A stretch of 64,000 nucleotides of DNA from contig JAKTNV010000024.1 in the NCBI GenBank assembly GCA_022747635.1, forward strand, positions 5,756,665 to 5,820,664, written 5' to 3'. Shown here piece by piece: positions 22,990 through 34,745 of this stretch (position 1 is its first letter; the number at the start of each line of letters is the position of its first letter). The DNA is from Hetaerina americana. Taxonomy: Eukaryota; Arthropoda; Insecta; Odonata; Calopterygidae. The position numbers and the translations under genes were made by a program. The notes under the pieces are model-generated. The model was not told the DNA's origin. It was given only the letters and a program-made list of their open reading frames with translations, and made no database searches.

Positions 22990-23760
22990 ATTGTTAGGCT
23001 ATCCCTACCCTAGTCCCATTCCCGCAATACTCCTCTTTCCCCCTCCTCCTCCCGGCACTCTAGGCTGCTCCACCTTCAACTCCTAATCAATACGGACCCC
23101 GGCTCGCACACCCACACTTCGAGGCGTACCATTCTCTGCACTTCCCCCTCCCACATCCGCTCCTCTCGTTTGTGCGCCCACCCCCGCCCCTACGCACGCG
23201 AGGGTATAAGCCCACTACCCCACCTCCACTAGCAGACCCCCTCTTCGCTCTCTTCTCCTCACATCCTCCCGACCTCTCCAACTCCGCCATCATTTCCCTA
23301 CACCCCCGTCTTTTTATTTTACACGCACCGGCACACATCCCCACTCCAGTCATTTCGTAGTTCCATTGGTTCTTTCTCTCTCGTCCTCTCCGTCCCTCTT
23401 GTCTCGTTTCCCCACGCCATTCCCCAACCTCTCTCTCTCTCCATTCCAAATCCAGCCGATTTCGAATCTACCCATTCCTCCCTCCAGCATCAGCCAAGTC
23501 TGGTGGCTCCCCACTTTTCTTCATCCTCCGCCACCTCCTTTTCCTCTTCCTTCTCTTGCTCGCGAGGGAGGAGGATTTTGCGTGAGACGGCTCTCGGGTC
23601 AAGACGGGCCACCTCCTCCGCGCACCCCCACTAGGTTCTTATCTCCGAACCCTTGCTCTCCGTCCCCAGCCCCCCCCCCCAACACTCCCGGTGGGAATCT
23701 CGTCCCTTGTTTCCGCTTCCCAGACTTCGCCTCTGGTTTTCGGTTCAGTTGACTTCTCGA
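22990..23760 (+). other. Pyrimidine-rich CpG-containing island 5
   Basis: About 770 bp of C/T-rich plus strand. The open frames here (23087-23449 minus, 23366-23752 plus) are low-complexity and mutually overlapping. Islands 4 and 5 are separated by about 800 bp of ordinary AT-rich DNA, so the compositional boundaries are sharp. Confidence 0.6.
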
Positions 23761-25030
23761 CCGATACGTTTTGGGTTCAGACTTGGGAATGCCTTCATAC
23801 TTGTTCGAGAATTGTGCCGAGCAATGGTGTTATAATGGTGTGGTGAAACATTTTCGACCCTGCCTGGTGGTATGTTGCAGGATTTTTTTTCCGGTCTAAA
23901 ACTTTCGTGCGATAAGACGTGCAGTGATGTCTCAGTAGCTTTTATCATTGTACGTCTACTTCCATGAACTTCTACTTCATGAACTTTGGCTTGTGGAACA
24001 TAATTTTGGTGTGCATGGGGGAGAAATGCGGAAGCAATGGACGACGTTTCGTCGGCATCTGCCGCACTGAAAGTAACATAATAGACGCCCAGCTGTTACT
24101 CCGTGGAGTAATGTTCCAAAATTAGTAACTTTGGAGCCGTGATTGAGTTGGGACTTTGTTTGCAAGCTATTTAGTCCAACCATTTCTTCTTCTGCCTTTT
24201 ATCGATTACTTTTCGTGCTACTTAACATTGATGCCGCTTTAAGCGTCGTAATTGGTCGTTTTACTATGTCATAAGGGCGAAAGAGGAGTCTACGATAATC
24301 ACTTAGACTTTTTTAATTGAAAAATAACGCTTGGCTTGATTAAAATCGAATTTTGCATCTGAATGCCGAGTGTGATGCCAGTAATACCTACAACCGATTA
24401 CGTGACTTCATTCAATTCCAGTTTCCCTTCTCTCTGTTGTAGACTGGAGAGACCCCCCCTCATTGTGCTGCCATGCAAAAATCTGTTGATGGAGACAGAG
24501 AGAAAGGAAGTGTATTTTTGAAGACGGATATTTCCATAGTCATTAACATACGAAAGGATTCTAGTTAACTGCCGTAACGCACTGGAGAAAATGTGGCCGT
24601 TCGTGATTTGCCACTTGATTCCTTTGCCAAGAGCAGGGATAACCTAAAACGGTTTATACTGCACCTTCTATCCCTGGTCCCTCCCTTCTTTTGCTCTCCC
24701 GGTCGATCTGCCGTGAAATGAGCTCGTGTGCGTTGCCGCTTGGGTCGAACCCTGCCGCCGGGCCCTCGAGGTCTTCCCCTCTCCTCCCCCGCCTCGCCCA
24801 TTCAACCCTTTCGTCTCCCGATAAGAATCCCTGGCGGGTTGACTGCGGGGATGAAGGTCCCTTGTGGTCGCCCCACGAGGTGGGAGAATGGAGTTTACTA
24901 TATTTTGCGGCGGTTTACGGTTGGAGTTAGCGAAGCAGTCGATACAACGGCCCTGGGGCGGAGGAAAATAAAAGTGCTACTCCTTTAAGAGTGGGAGCAC
25001 CCGACGGCAATAAAATTTGTGCCAACCGAT
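23761..25030. other. Unique sequence, nothing firmly recognised
   Basis: No gene is supported. A moderately C-rich patch lies at about 24660-24840. A GACGAAACGTC-like motif occurs on the minus strand near 24040, but without a convincing hammerhead core. Confidence 0.45.
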
Positions 25031-25035
25031 CATCG

Positions 25036-25095
25036 TATCACTGATGAATGCCACCTGAGTGGTTTTCGAACTCCGTCGAGGTGATGATGAATGCG
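25036..25095 (+). mobile_element. Hammerhead-like motif with canonical CTGATGA
   Basis: Canonical CTGATGA (25041-25047) is followed by stem II with a perfect CCAC/GTGG core closed by CTGA (25051-25062) and extended by flanking A-T pairs. CGAAC follows, then GTC at 25075-25077. Possible stem I pairing exists between ATCA/CATC upstream (25031-25040) and TGAT/GATG downstream (25083-25090), with a bulge. The third A of GAAA is replaced by C, which would weaken catalysis. It is probably a relic of a Penelope-like or other ribozyme-bearing retroelement. Confidence 0.45.
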
Positions 25096-26925
25096 TACCT
25101 CCCAGGGTATCCGTGCTACACATTAAGAATACGAAATTGAGTGTTGAAACTTGAGGAGTACGTTCGCTAAACGTCATGTCCCGGTAATCGCCTGGAAAAG
25201 GTCATGCCCTCAGTAATCTCCAGAGGGCATTTGGCCGTGGATGTTAGGTCTCCAGCCGATGGGGTAATCCTTGAATGCATCATCGATTTACGTATATGAA
25301 TGCAGTTTGATGAAATTTTACTTTACAGTTTGAATAAGAGGGAATTGAATTTATGAAATTGAAAGAGTTTGCAATATAATTTCCGTTTTTTTCCAAATTT
25401 AGAATGACTACAATTTAGGCTCATAATTGATATTTTTGTCTTAGCTATATTCGTAAATAGTCCGCGTGCGCTCCCATTGGGTTTTCCTCTTCCATTATCG
25501 CTTCAGTATGATGAGAGATCACTAGGCCCGGCCCTGGAACTCTGCAACCCGGACCATAAATGGACTGTGAAGGCTGCCCTTTTAGAAAGGCCAGTCCTAC
25601 CACTCGCTTCCATAAATGATAAATTAGAGGAATTTATTAGTTTATATTTATTATGCCACTCTTCTTTGTTATCTTTATCTTCATAGAGGTCTGCTCCTCA
25701 TTACGAATGGACCATTGGGGATGTGTGCACTTTATTTCTTTGTTAAGTATATTAGGGTTTCATAAGATAAAGAAAATGCGGGATTTTTCAGTTGATATTT
25801 TACCAAAATGTACCAGACACGTCCATACAAACACAGGAACTAGGACCTGAATGGAGTGGGGGTTTCAGTTACGTCCCTTTACATAAGCTTGCTTGTGCGT
25901 TATCCGGTAGAGGCCATTAAATTTTCGCTCATTTTTCACCGAAGGTGTTTTTAATATTTTAGCCAGAGAGGGTGGTTCACTGACTGGTCTTGAAGATCGT
26001 GGAGTACTGTTTTTTTATGTTAATTTTATACCGGGCTCTCCCCAAATGCGGCTGGCCCATTCGACCCCCATTTCTCTCCTCTCAAGGGTTCCGCGGTCCA
26101 ATCTCCCTTCCGATACGCGGTGCCGGTGAGCACGTGAATTACGGCCTCGATTTTTATTCTCATTTCCCAACCTCAGAGAGCAGCGCGGATTCTTCGAATT
26201 TCCTGTGTGAGATGCACGGCGCGGTGGGAGGGAGGCGGAAGCAGAGGATGCTCAGGAGGTCTACGCCGAAGCGGAGGGAATTAGATCGACTCCGTGGGAG
26301 AAAGGCTGTTTGCGTCGAGGGCTTGATCGGAGAATCTTAATCTAGGGATAAGGGATAGAGGACGACTTCAAGGCGCTCGGAAGAGTTCCTCATCCCCGTC
26401 CATTCGAGTGGACTGCGACGGGGATCGGGACAATCAAAATACATTGACGGGAGCTGGTGTTGTGGTTTGATTCAAGCTGATTTTATCACCGCGAAAATAG
26501 AATGGAAGATTTTTTTTTTAATCTTTGTTTGGTATTTTGCCATGCCTAAAATATGTGGGCAAAACGGAGAGAAAACCCGAAAATCAGAGGAAGTAGGTAA
26601 AAGTTTTTCCGATTTCCACGATTTATTTGGAATGATTGAATCGATTCGGTCCATAATGGATGGAAAATGAGACGCGGTCGCAATAATTATTCCCTGATGT
26701 CAATGATGACGTATTTTAACATCTATTCCAGTTTTAAAGTGACCTACCTTCTTGAAAGGAAATGGTTGAAGGCACACCTTCAACTTTAAATGAGCCAAAG
26801 TGATTGATTTTCACCCATAGGAGGGCTACTTTCTCGTTTATTTTGCGGATCATTATGCACCAACTCAGAAACATAATCTATCGCACTGTAAATCGGATCG
26901 GATGCTGTAATATGAAGGGATTTTA
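25096..26925. other. Unique sequence, nothing recognised
   Basis: No supported feature. The open frame at 25990-26340 (plus, 116 codons) has no recognisable domain. Confidence 0.45.
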
Positions 26926-26929
26926 GAGG

Positions 26930-27480
26930 TTGTATAATCCAGTTGGTTGAGCGCTCGGGTACTGACCGGAGGTCCCGGGTTCGATTTGTTATTATTTTAT
27001 TATTTAAGAATTACGTTGAAATTAGGCGACTTTCCTGGTGGCAAAGGTCAAGTTTGGTCAAAGATCACTCTTACAACGAAAAATGCATGCATACACGCAC
27101 TAGAAAAACAGATAAGAGACAAAATATTCTTACATACAATGACACTTCCACATCACATACAAACAAACTTCCACATCACACACAAAATGCCCTCCACATC
27201 ACATACAAACAATATTTTAATAACTACAATGAAGTTTATTACCCAGTGGATGCTTTACATTTATACTTAAAACTTCTAAAATTGGATGGAAAGGGCTCAA
27301 ACAAACCTCCAGGCAGCTGGTTCCAATCAATTATAGTTCTATTAAAAAAAGAGTATTTTTTCTTATTTGTTTTTTGCGTCCTTATTTTTATTTTGAAACT
27401 ATGGTCGTTTTTTCCCTTAAGGTTTTGGGTGACGCATTTGGCTACCCTCAGCTTAACCCAAGCTGTGGGTGCCTAGCTGT
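26930..27480 (+). mobile_element. tRNA-derived SINE with long body
   Basis: The head carries an A-box-like segment, TAATCCAGTTGGTTGAGCGC (26934-26953), and a B box, GGTTCGATT (26978-26986), preceded by GGTCCCGG, so the spacing and T-arm are tRNA-like. The body continues with a block near 27022-27060 (GGCGACTTTCCTGGTGGCAA) that recurs on the minus strand at about 36790-36740. The downstream limit is uncertain; it is placed near the end of recognisable repeat-like sequence. The open frame 26943-27476 (177 codons) simply crosses the SINE and is not called as a gene. Confidence 0.65.
27145..27213 (+). repeat. Short tandem repeat, 23-bp unit, three copies
   Basis: Three consecutive units of 23 bp begin at 27145, 27168 and 27191, each sharing CTTCCACATCACAYACAAA with small differences. 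It lies inside the SINE body. Confidence 0.85.
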
Positions 27481-27544
27481 GACTTTTCGAGTAATTGATC
27501 TTCCTGGGAAACCACAGACGGTACAGTGAATGTAACTGACCTCC

Positions 27545-27793
27545 TTAGGCTTTTAGGCTTAGTGCAAGGTGAGCTCCATCCTCACCAATCAAACTTACCT
27601 GCGGGGCTGATTTCTTTGCCTGAAGGCACTTGGATTGCCGTAGTATTTTTTTCATCGAGTATGCACTGTTGCAAACAGATAGATTGAAATGCAGAAATTT
27701 TAGCGAGTAAAAATCATTTGCCGTGACTGGGTTTTGAATCCGGATCCATCGCTTTTCGGTCAAGTGCTTTTAACTAATCGAGCATCCGCGGCT
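27545..27793 (-). mobile_element. tRNA-derived SINE, minus strand
   Basis: The minus strand from 27793 to 27720 forms a tRNA-like head of about 74 nt. Its ends, GCCGCGG and TCACGGC, pair at 6 of 7 positions. The A-box region reads TGCTCGATTAGTTAAAAGCA and the B-box region GGATTCAAAACCC. The body continues with AAATGATTTTTACTCG, closely like the AAATATTTTTACTC that follows the head in the 42.5-45.1 kb array, so the two belong to related SINE lineages. The end near 27545 is approximate. Confidence 0.7.
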
Positions 27794-27807
27794 GCTCTTT
27801 ATATTTC

Positions 27808-27985
27808 CAAGAGGACGCCCGGCGGGTTAATTGGTTCAAAGTACCCGGCCGGAAACCAAGGGATCCGGATTCGGGTCCCGGTCGAGTCGATTGACTTTTG
27901 TACACCGTCTACATTTCGGCGCATATCAGCGGATGACTCCGGTGAAGTAACTGTCTTGTTGTCTCCCGCAGTTCGTTGAATTAGA
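27808..27985 (+). mobile_element. tRNA-derived SINE, plus strand, head to head with its neighbour
   Basis: A head with A-box-like TTAATTGGTTCAAAGTACCC and B-box-like GGATTCGGGTCCCGG (about 27815-27882). The segment GGATCCGGATTC is identical to the corresponding part of the minus-strand SINE at 27793-27720, so they are relatives. The body after the head (GATTGACTTTTGTACACC) is short and its end is uncertain. Confidence 0.6.
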
Positions 27986-30370
27986 TTTATTTAATTTCCT
28001 CTAGCGGAGGCATTGGTTATTGTATTGTAATCGCGACAGCTTAGAATACAAAGATCAGTCCGTCAATTTCCTTTGGGATCAACCACGACAGATGTAGGTG
28101 GGAGGTCCATGCTAAGGGAGGGATTCACGCCGCAAAATAATGTTTTGTTCGAGCGAAAAGGTTAGGCAGGCTGGCATTCAATCCAAATTTTTCGCATTTT
28201 ATAACATTTAAAGTAAAATATTGACGCGGATATTGATTTCAAGTGTTATTTCGACGGTGTAGAATATTTGCTGCGAAAGATATGACAGGAGTGTGCATTC
28301 GTGGAATGAATAAGAGAAGTATTGTCATCGTGTATGGCAGGGGGGGGGGGAATGGGGCTCTGTCCCTGAGCGGACCATACCGAGAATATTTTGAGAAAAT
28401 ATTTTTCGTCGGAATTTTCAAGAGAGTTGCATTATGCATGACCCCTCTGCTTTCCCCCACATGCCCGCGCGAGAAGGGATACGAATGCCTCCGCACTCGT
28501 AAATAAATTTACCGACCGGCTGGGAATGAATGCTTGATATTTTCTTTCTTTTCTAGAACATGCACTCTAAATTTTAGCCGGCTTATTTAAAAAAAAAATT
28601 CTTTTGTGCCCGGTAAATTACGTCCCGTGGTGAACCTGACAGTGGGGAAAAATTTAAAAAGAAGTGATAATGTGGCGGAACGGTCTCCCGTGTCTGCGGG
28701 AAATGTTCACTTTGAATTTAAATAACGTGGTTACTTAGCGGCAGTAGTAACCTTCAGGGCCTGAACCTGAGGGAAAGAGAGTCTATATTATTAGGATTCG
28801 AGTCGAATATCAAATTGCGTGGAAGTTAACCCTTGGACGCATCGTGAATGTGGGCGTTTGTCCTTGGCCGCCGTCGTCTCGGCATACGAGCCGTATTGGC
28901 TACCCACCCCGGAAGATCGAATCCCGACGTCGTGTCCGATGGATTTGTATTGTAGTTCATTTCTCACAATTGCTTCGTGGATTGGAAGCGATATCAGTTA
29001 AAGTTAATCTCCCGTCGACTGTGGAATTCAGCTTTGGCGCAAAGACGGATCAAATTAAGAGTTGGCAAAAGTCAACCCGAAATGTCACCAAACCATTCCC
29101 GCCCTTATATGGCAGTAGGACATGCTAGCAAGCTTCCAGCCATGTTAAATTTTATAAGATTATTCCACAACGATATGAAATATCATCATTTAAGATGTAA
29201 TCCATGATATATTTCTTGTGTCATCAAAACTTTGTGGTGCTATCGTGTGGTATTAATTTAAATAATAAATATAATAAGTGTTCTCTATTTAATAAGCCAT
29301 CCAGTTGACATGAGTTTGAATTTTGAAGGTAGGGGTTTAAACAAAGCATCTTCCTTGAAGTTCAATTCTTTCGCTGTCAGAAAGGTTGTGCCCGATTACC
29401 TATCCAGTGTGCCCGCAGGCATTACGGATCGATACAGTTTTCCCGACGCAAGTTGGAACTACATTTTGTGGCTCTGGATGATTACCAAGAGTTCTGCTTT
29501 TCCTCTCGTATATTTCACAGTGGTGTTCCATGTTATCTGAATCGGTGTTCGAGAAGTTTTCATTCCTCGATTAAGGGGAATGATAATCCCTAAAACTGGA
29601 AAAGGCGAACTTCTCGATTATGAATTGGTCAGGACTTTTGGAAAGATGCCAGTAATACACAGAGGCCGTAAAAGTTTAGCTGGCCTGTAAAACTGGGTAC
29701 CATTCGCTCTTCCAACTTTGAAAAGCACTGAATTCTTCACCGCAGTTTGCAGTCAATATTGATTTAATTGGAATTCATTTAAATATTACGATATGAGGCC
29801 GCTCGCAATAAGGGAAATTGTAAATTTCAGAGCAATATGATCCTTTTAAATTATCAAGCGTATTTTGCAGTCATTTCATGTTGCATTAGATGGTGCAGAG
29901 AAGCTTAGCGGCCCCAAAATGATCAATGAGCCCCATCATCTCAGTAACTTCGAAAGGAAATAAATGCGTACCTTCAGGCCCTTCTATAAGAAATGGTATC
30001 ACGGTGGATAGAAATTCACTTACGAGCTCAACTGCAGGTATATTTTGAATAAATTATGATTCATAAAAAAATCCCAACATCGAATGGGACCTCTCAGCGG
30101 ATTGCAATCTATTAGAGAAATACGTAATCGACGTACAGAAAATCATTTTACCCTGAATTGCTGATTATAGGAAGTTATTTTTATATCAACCGTGAGGTGT
30201 TGGGCTTTCTCGCTGTGGCTTCACGCTATGACTTTCTTTTTGACGCCGTATAGAAAAACTGTGAGTTAATACTAATTATTTTTAGATTTAATAGTGATTA
30301 CATCGAAATTCTCTAATTGTTACCAATGCGCCATGAGAAGGGATCTTTACGAGACCCTTCAAAGTGACCA
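27986..30370. other. Unique sequence; one isolated B-box-like motif
   Basis: No gene is supported. Near 28912-28925 the plus strand has GATCGAATCCCG, a B-box-like sequence without a convincing A box upstream. Poly-G and poly-A runs occur near 28341-28350 and 28588-28597. Confidence 0.4.
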
Positions 30371-30379
30371 ACTGCACTT

Positions 30380-30965
30380 TAGAGACTCATAGCGGCGTGA
30401 TGATCTCACCCCGCGGGGGTACGATCACCGGAGAGCCGTAGTGGCTGGGATGATCGCCGTAGTGCTTACCGGGTGTATCTCGTAAGGCGTCGTAAGTGTA
30501 ACGTACGCGGTCTCCGAAGAGCCGTCACGGGAGCATAGAAAATCGTCCGGGAGGACTCACCACTGCCGCTCCCGTGGCGCGGGACGATGAAACTGTCTCG
30601 CGCACATCGCAGTGAGGGGGATGATTTTTCAGCTCAGTTGATCGGAAGCAGAAAGTGTTCCCCATGGGGAATAAATATTCTCGCGGAGCTGACGGGATGG
30701 GGTAGGTGGGGGGGTCATCCGCAACGAGCGGCCTGTTCGTCGCTGGCAAAATTCCGATAAGTGTGGCCTCCGGACCTTCGTAAGAGGTCCCCGACGCCGT
30801 GTGACTTCCGTTCCCACGGCACCAGGTGCGCGCGGACCTCGAAGTCCGGATTACGCGCCGGGGGAGAGCCGGCACTGACCGAATAAACCAATCCAGATTG
30901 AGCAAAGCCCTCGCGTCCCATCGCCCGCGGTGGTCGAATTGCTCCCTAGGGTGTACCTTTCTTTT
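30380..30965. other. GC- and CpG-rich segment without strand bias
   Basis: About 580 bp of GC-rich sequence with many CpGs but, unlike the pyrimidine islands, no strong strand asymmetry. The minus-strand frame 31115-30525 is open for 196 codons, with Arg/Pro/Ser/Thr-rich translation and no recognisable domain or motif. It may be an unmethylated CpG-island-type element or a GC-rich exon. I cannot decide, so I do not call a gene. Confidence 0.4.
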
Positions 30966-31370
30966 TTTCCAATTTTGCAGCAGGCGTTGCTGTGCCCACC
31001 TTCCCCATATTATACATACATGTATATAGGTTGTTCGCGCCGCTGTAACGACGGCAGCTATTGTTTGAAAATTAATCGTATTTGATGCATGAAGGAGAAA
31101 CTTGGGATCTTTCAAATTATCGTGAAATAAGTCGACCGGAAGGAAGCAGAAACGGTGATGGCAGGATTTATATTTGTCTTTTCTGTACAGCCTTCAAAAC
31201 GAGAAATTTAATTTTATTACATCTTTCTTCGGCCTTTGATCGGACAAAAACGGCGTCAGTGTAACGCCGCAGTCGATAGCAAAAATAATCGAATTCCAGC
31301 AATGAAAAAGTCTATACCGCGAAAAAGCAGTATGGTGGTGAATCCTTTTTGCATGCCACTAAATTTAGTA

Positions 31371-31408
31371 AACAGTGAGGTCTACCTCATTTGGTAGACC
31401 TCACTGTT
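31371..31408. repeat. Perfect 16-bp inverted repeat (hairpin)
   Basis: AACAGTGAGGTCTACC (31371-31386) and GGTAGACCTCACTGTT (31393-31408) are exact reverse complements around a 6-base loop, TCATTT. Outer pairing may resume between ATGCCAC (31353-31359) and GTGGGCAT (31432-31439) with a bulge, giving a longer imperfect hairpin of about 90 nt. It could be structured RNA, a small fold-back element or a chance insertion product. Confidence 0.85.
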
Positions 31409-33180
31409 CTGTATTAGGTACCTCATCCCGGGTGGGCATCAGTAATACCTGATATTCGTTAAATTGGGGTATTTGAAACCGAAGGTCAATCTAATGATGT
31501 GGTTCAGTAAAATCGAATGCAGGTTTTAATTTTAGATCTAAATTTAATGCATCTGTCCCCGGCGTGGCGAAGAGCATTAAAATGAAATCATAACTCAAGT
31601 ACATTTGTGTTTTAGGATTCAAGAAAACAACTATTTCGACATTTCTCGCGGATATCTTGTCAATGTTTCGGCTTGGTAACATCAATTTTGAGATTTTCGG
31701 ATAAACTGAATTAGATTCCCAAATTCAAAAACGATCGAAACCTGGTGGCGGAAAGTCCTTCAATATCAAGTTAATTTTTACCAACTCTGCTTAATTCATG
31801 CATGTGATTGCTTAAATACGCATGATATGATTATAATGGTGGTCCATACAACGCGTGAGAGACAAAGCGACCTTTTATATCAAGCTCTCGCTGTAGGCTA
31901 AATGGCATCAGTTTAAAATGTCATTAAAAAATCTTCACTCCCCCGCTTAATTACATGGTCTGGGATTCCCTGATTATTTATTTGCATGGAAAGACTGTGG
32001 CATCTAATCAGACTCTTAGTGGCTTGCGGGATAAATGTATATGCATATGGCGGGACCCTTTGCGAAATCATGTCAGGCAAACTTTCATTCAACATCCGTT
32101 CCTATGTGTTTTATGTCTGAATAATTCCTGTGGAAAAAATGTGGAAAAGTCTAAAGGGGAATGAAGTTCTTGTCAATCTGTCGTTCAGATAAATGAATGC
32201 TGGAGTAATCCATTTTACCCTGTCTATTTTTATTTAAATTGCTATTGGTCCCGGTGGTGTCGCACTACCATGCACTAATAAAAAAAATATAATTAAGCCT
32301 ATCTAATTATAAGCGCGAAACATGTGGATATGTCTGAGCACTCCCTTGGACCCAGAGCATTTCGGCTGGCCAATGGCTGGTCAATTGGCCAACGCAACAA
32401 CCACCGCGGTAAAGACGTGCGCTTTCCGCATTTACTTAGGCTGCGGATCTAGGCGTCCCGAAATTTTCGAGAGGGGTTCGCCGTCTGTGAGAACGTTGCG
32501 CGTAGGTACACCTATCCGATGAAGCAAGTGGGAAGTCCCCCCGAGGGATTGTTTGAAGGCGGTTCCGAGCGAATTGAAACCAAACACACGAGTAATTGGC
32601 CCCGTGTGCCCACGGGCTAGGTACACCGAAGAGAGCGAGTCGTATTCGGAGGATGGGGGTAGTGGATATAGCGGGGGTGCGGCCGGCATTCTTTATTTCA
32701 CGTGTTTCGGCGTCCTGCGTTTATGAATCCTTCGATGAAGTGTCATTAAGGTCACCCGGGTGAGGAGAAGCAGGTGGAAACTTCGTCGAGGAGGAAATTG
32801 AAAGGATTTCCCGGAACCGGGAATTTTCCAGAGGTCCGAGTACGAAAAAAAAGCTTGCTGCGCTCCCGGGCGCTCGGATTCCCGCCGTTCGGGAAGTAAG
32901 TGATGTGTGTACTAGGGCCCACGTTCGTCTGTCCTATCCTAAAGGAATTCAATGGGGTTGAGGAGCAATGGGAAGAGTGTATCGAGGGATATAGATCTTG
33001 GTTCATCAGAAGTGGGAGAAGGATTTGTTCCAGCATTCTCTCACAGTTCCACGTCAGCACTCCATTAACCTTAATCGCAAGATCAATGCGAATTCTACAT
33101 TCCCGCTGTGATTCGGTCCAGTCGTCATATGACACGATGATCCCCATGCCTCTGTAGTGTATCGGCTCCTATCGTACGAT
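31409..33180. other. Unique sequence, nothing recognised
   Basis: No gene, RNA or repeat is supported. The open frame at 32752-33147 (minus, 131 codons) is unrecognised. Confidence 0.45.
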
Positions 33181-33186
33181 GCACGG

Positions 33187-33330
33187 GTGTGTTAGCCCAG
33201 TGAGATAGAGAGCGTTCGCCCGCTTACTGTGTGGCCTAGGTTCGATTCCCGGTGACCCTAAAAACACTTAAATTCGCACATGCCGTGTTTGCTATTCGGA
33301 AATGAAATCTTAGTGGGAAATCGAATGATA
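33187..33330 (+). mobile_element. tRNA-derived SINE
   Basis: GTGTTAGCCCAGTGAGATAG with the following AGAGCG looks like a D-arm with A box. GCCTAGGTTCGATTCCCGGT gives a near-consensus B box (GGTTCGATTCC, about 33237-33249) at normal tRNA spacing, followed by GACCC and an A-rich junction. It is a clear Pol III-type head. The body end cannot be placed by eye, and the given end is conservative. Confidence 0.65.
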
Positions 33331-34420
33331 TAACGGGGGAAGGAATCGGCCCCCGTCCCGTGAGTGAGGGAATTTCACACGCCCTAGGGTTTCGTGCGAG
33401 GTAAGTTCTGCCCTCGCCTATGTGAATAAACCTAGGATTGATTACTTTGCGGTTCCCGGTCACTGCTGCAGGCATCCATTGCATTTATCACATGTATCCG
33501 TGTTTCCAGCACGCATCACGAAAACAGGGAAGTATGCATTTTTTTCTCAGAACTCGGTCCCCGAAGGTCTAATTTTCACCTGCTTAAAAAGGCAACGGTC
33601 ACGATTGCGGTGGGTTGCCTTTCAGAATTCCGCTGAAAAAAATGTCGCTTTTATTGAAGATATTTTGTTAATCTCAAGGTACTACATGGTTAGGACGTCG
33701 CAAGAGAACCACGTGAGAAAAATTAATGTCTCCGCCACCCTGAACCCTTATTTTCTTGCGTTTTCAGAGAACACCATTGGATATTTTTCGTGATATTGTG
33801 AGCGCTAAGGGTGAAATAGTACATTAAGGAACACCTTTATTTGAGCGAAATTGGAACATTGCACCCGTTCATCGCATTGTTATAAAATTATGGAATGTAA
33901 TATGCATACCGATTATAAAATAGATTCAAGCAATGAATATAAACGCCTACATATTACATATGTATATTTAACCGAAATAGTTGAATTAAAACTTTGGAAA
34001 ACAATGCTAATTCAGGCCCAAATGTGTATGGGTCATGTTAGTCCCAAAAAAATACCTGTAGGATTAGAAAATATTAAACCTGTGGAAATTCTACCCATAG
34101 ATGGCCCAAAGAAAAACAATGGGAAATCATCTTGAAGAGCGGATAAATTAGCTAGTAGAATTTATGTAAAAAGAAAAGAGAACGTAATTAAGTAATTTTT
34201 TCCGCAAAAAAGGCAATAAAAAAAGACACTGAATGAAGCGACAGGACAGGTAAGGCTATCAACTGGCGAATAAAGTCTACTTAAGAATGAAGGGGAGATA
34301 AAAATAAAATCGTTAAGAGGCGAATTACAAGGAGGGCAGGCGTGTGGCCAGGTCAAGATAGCTCATGCCCGCATTGGTTTAAGGACCGTACCGGCACCGG
34401 GAGAGTGTCAGTGTGGACTT
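33331..34420. other. Unique sequence, nothing recognised
   Basis: AT-rich apart from the end. No supported feature. Confidence 0.45.
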
Positions 34421-34429
34421 CCCAAGCGA

Positions 34430-34745
34430 CAAGGTGAACGAACGACTCAGTCCCTCCAGACGTTACGACTTCAAGCGCTCTTCTCCGCGAAATTCCAGCG
34501 AGGGCGTCGTCACCTCCCCTCCGCGCGCGCGATCGAATCCGCCCGCGATCCCCCGCGGCGTCCGTCCGCGGCCCTCCTCGCACGCACCTCCCCCCCTCCG
34601 CAATCCAGCGTCCGACCCTCCCTCGCTTTCCTGCACTCCCCTCTTCATGTGCCCTACCCGAGGAAATCCTTTAAGGCCAGGAGGGTCAGCACCGTGCCTT
34701 TCCCTCTTCCACCCCCATTCCTCCTCACGTTCCGCTGACGTCATC
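34430..34745 (+). other. Pyrimidine-rich CpG-containing island 6
   Basis: C-rich plus strand with dense CpG (CGCGCGCGATCG-like stretches). Open frames on both strands are low-complexity and are not called. Confidence 0.55.

Noticed and set aside
24010..24075. GACGAAACGTC-like motif on the minus strand as another hammerhead
   Set aside because: The CUGAUGA element and a credible stem II are missing. Only the GAAAC-GTC part resembles the core.
26943..27476. 177-codon plus-strand open frame
   Set aside because: It runs through a tRNA-derived SINE head, its body and a 23-bp tandem repeat, so it is not a gene.
27575..27600. Minus-strand GCAG/GTAAGT junction as a second ratchet point
   Set aside because: There is no pyrimidine tract upstream, and it lies inside a SINE body.
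30525..31115. 196-codon minus-strand open frame
   Set aside because: It is GC-rich, with no recognisable motif and no splice-site support. It is kept only as a CpG-rich segment.
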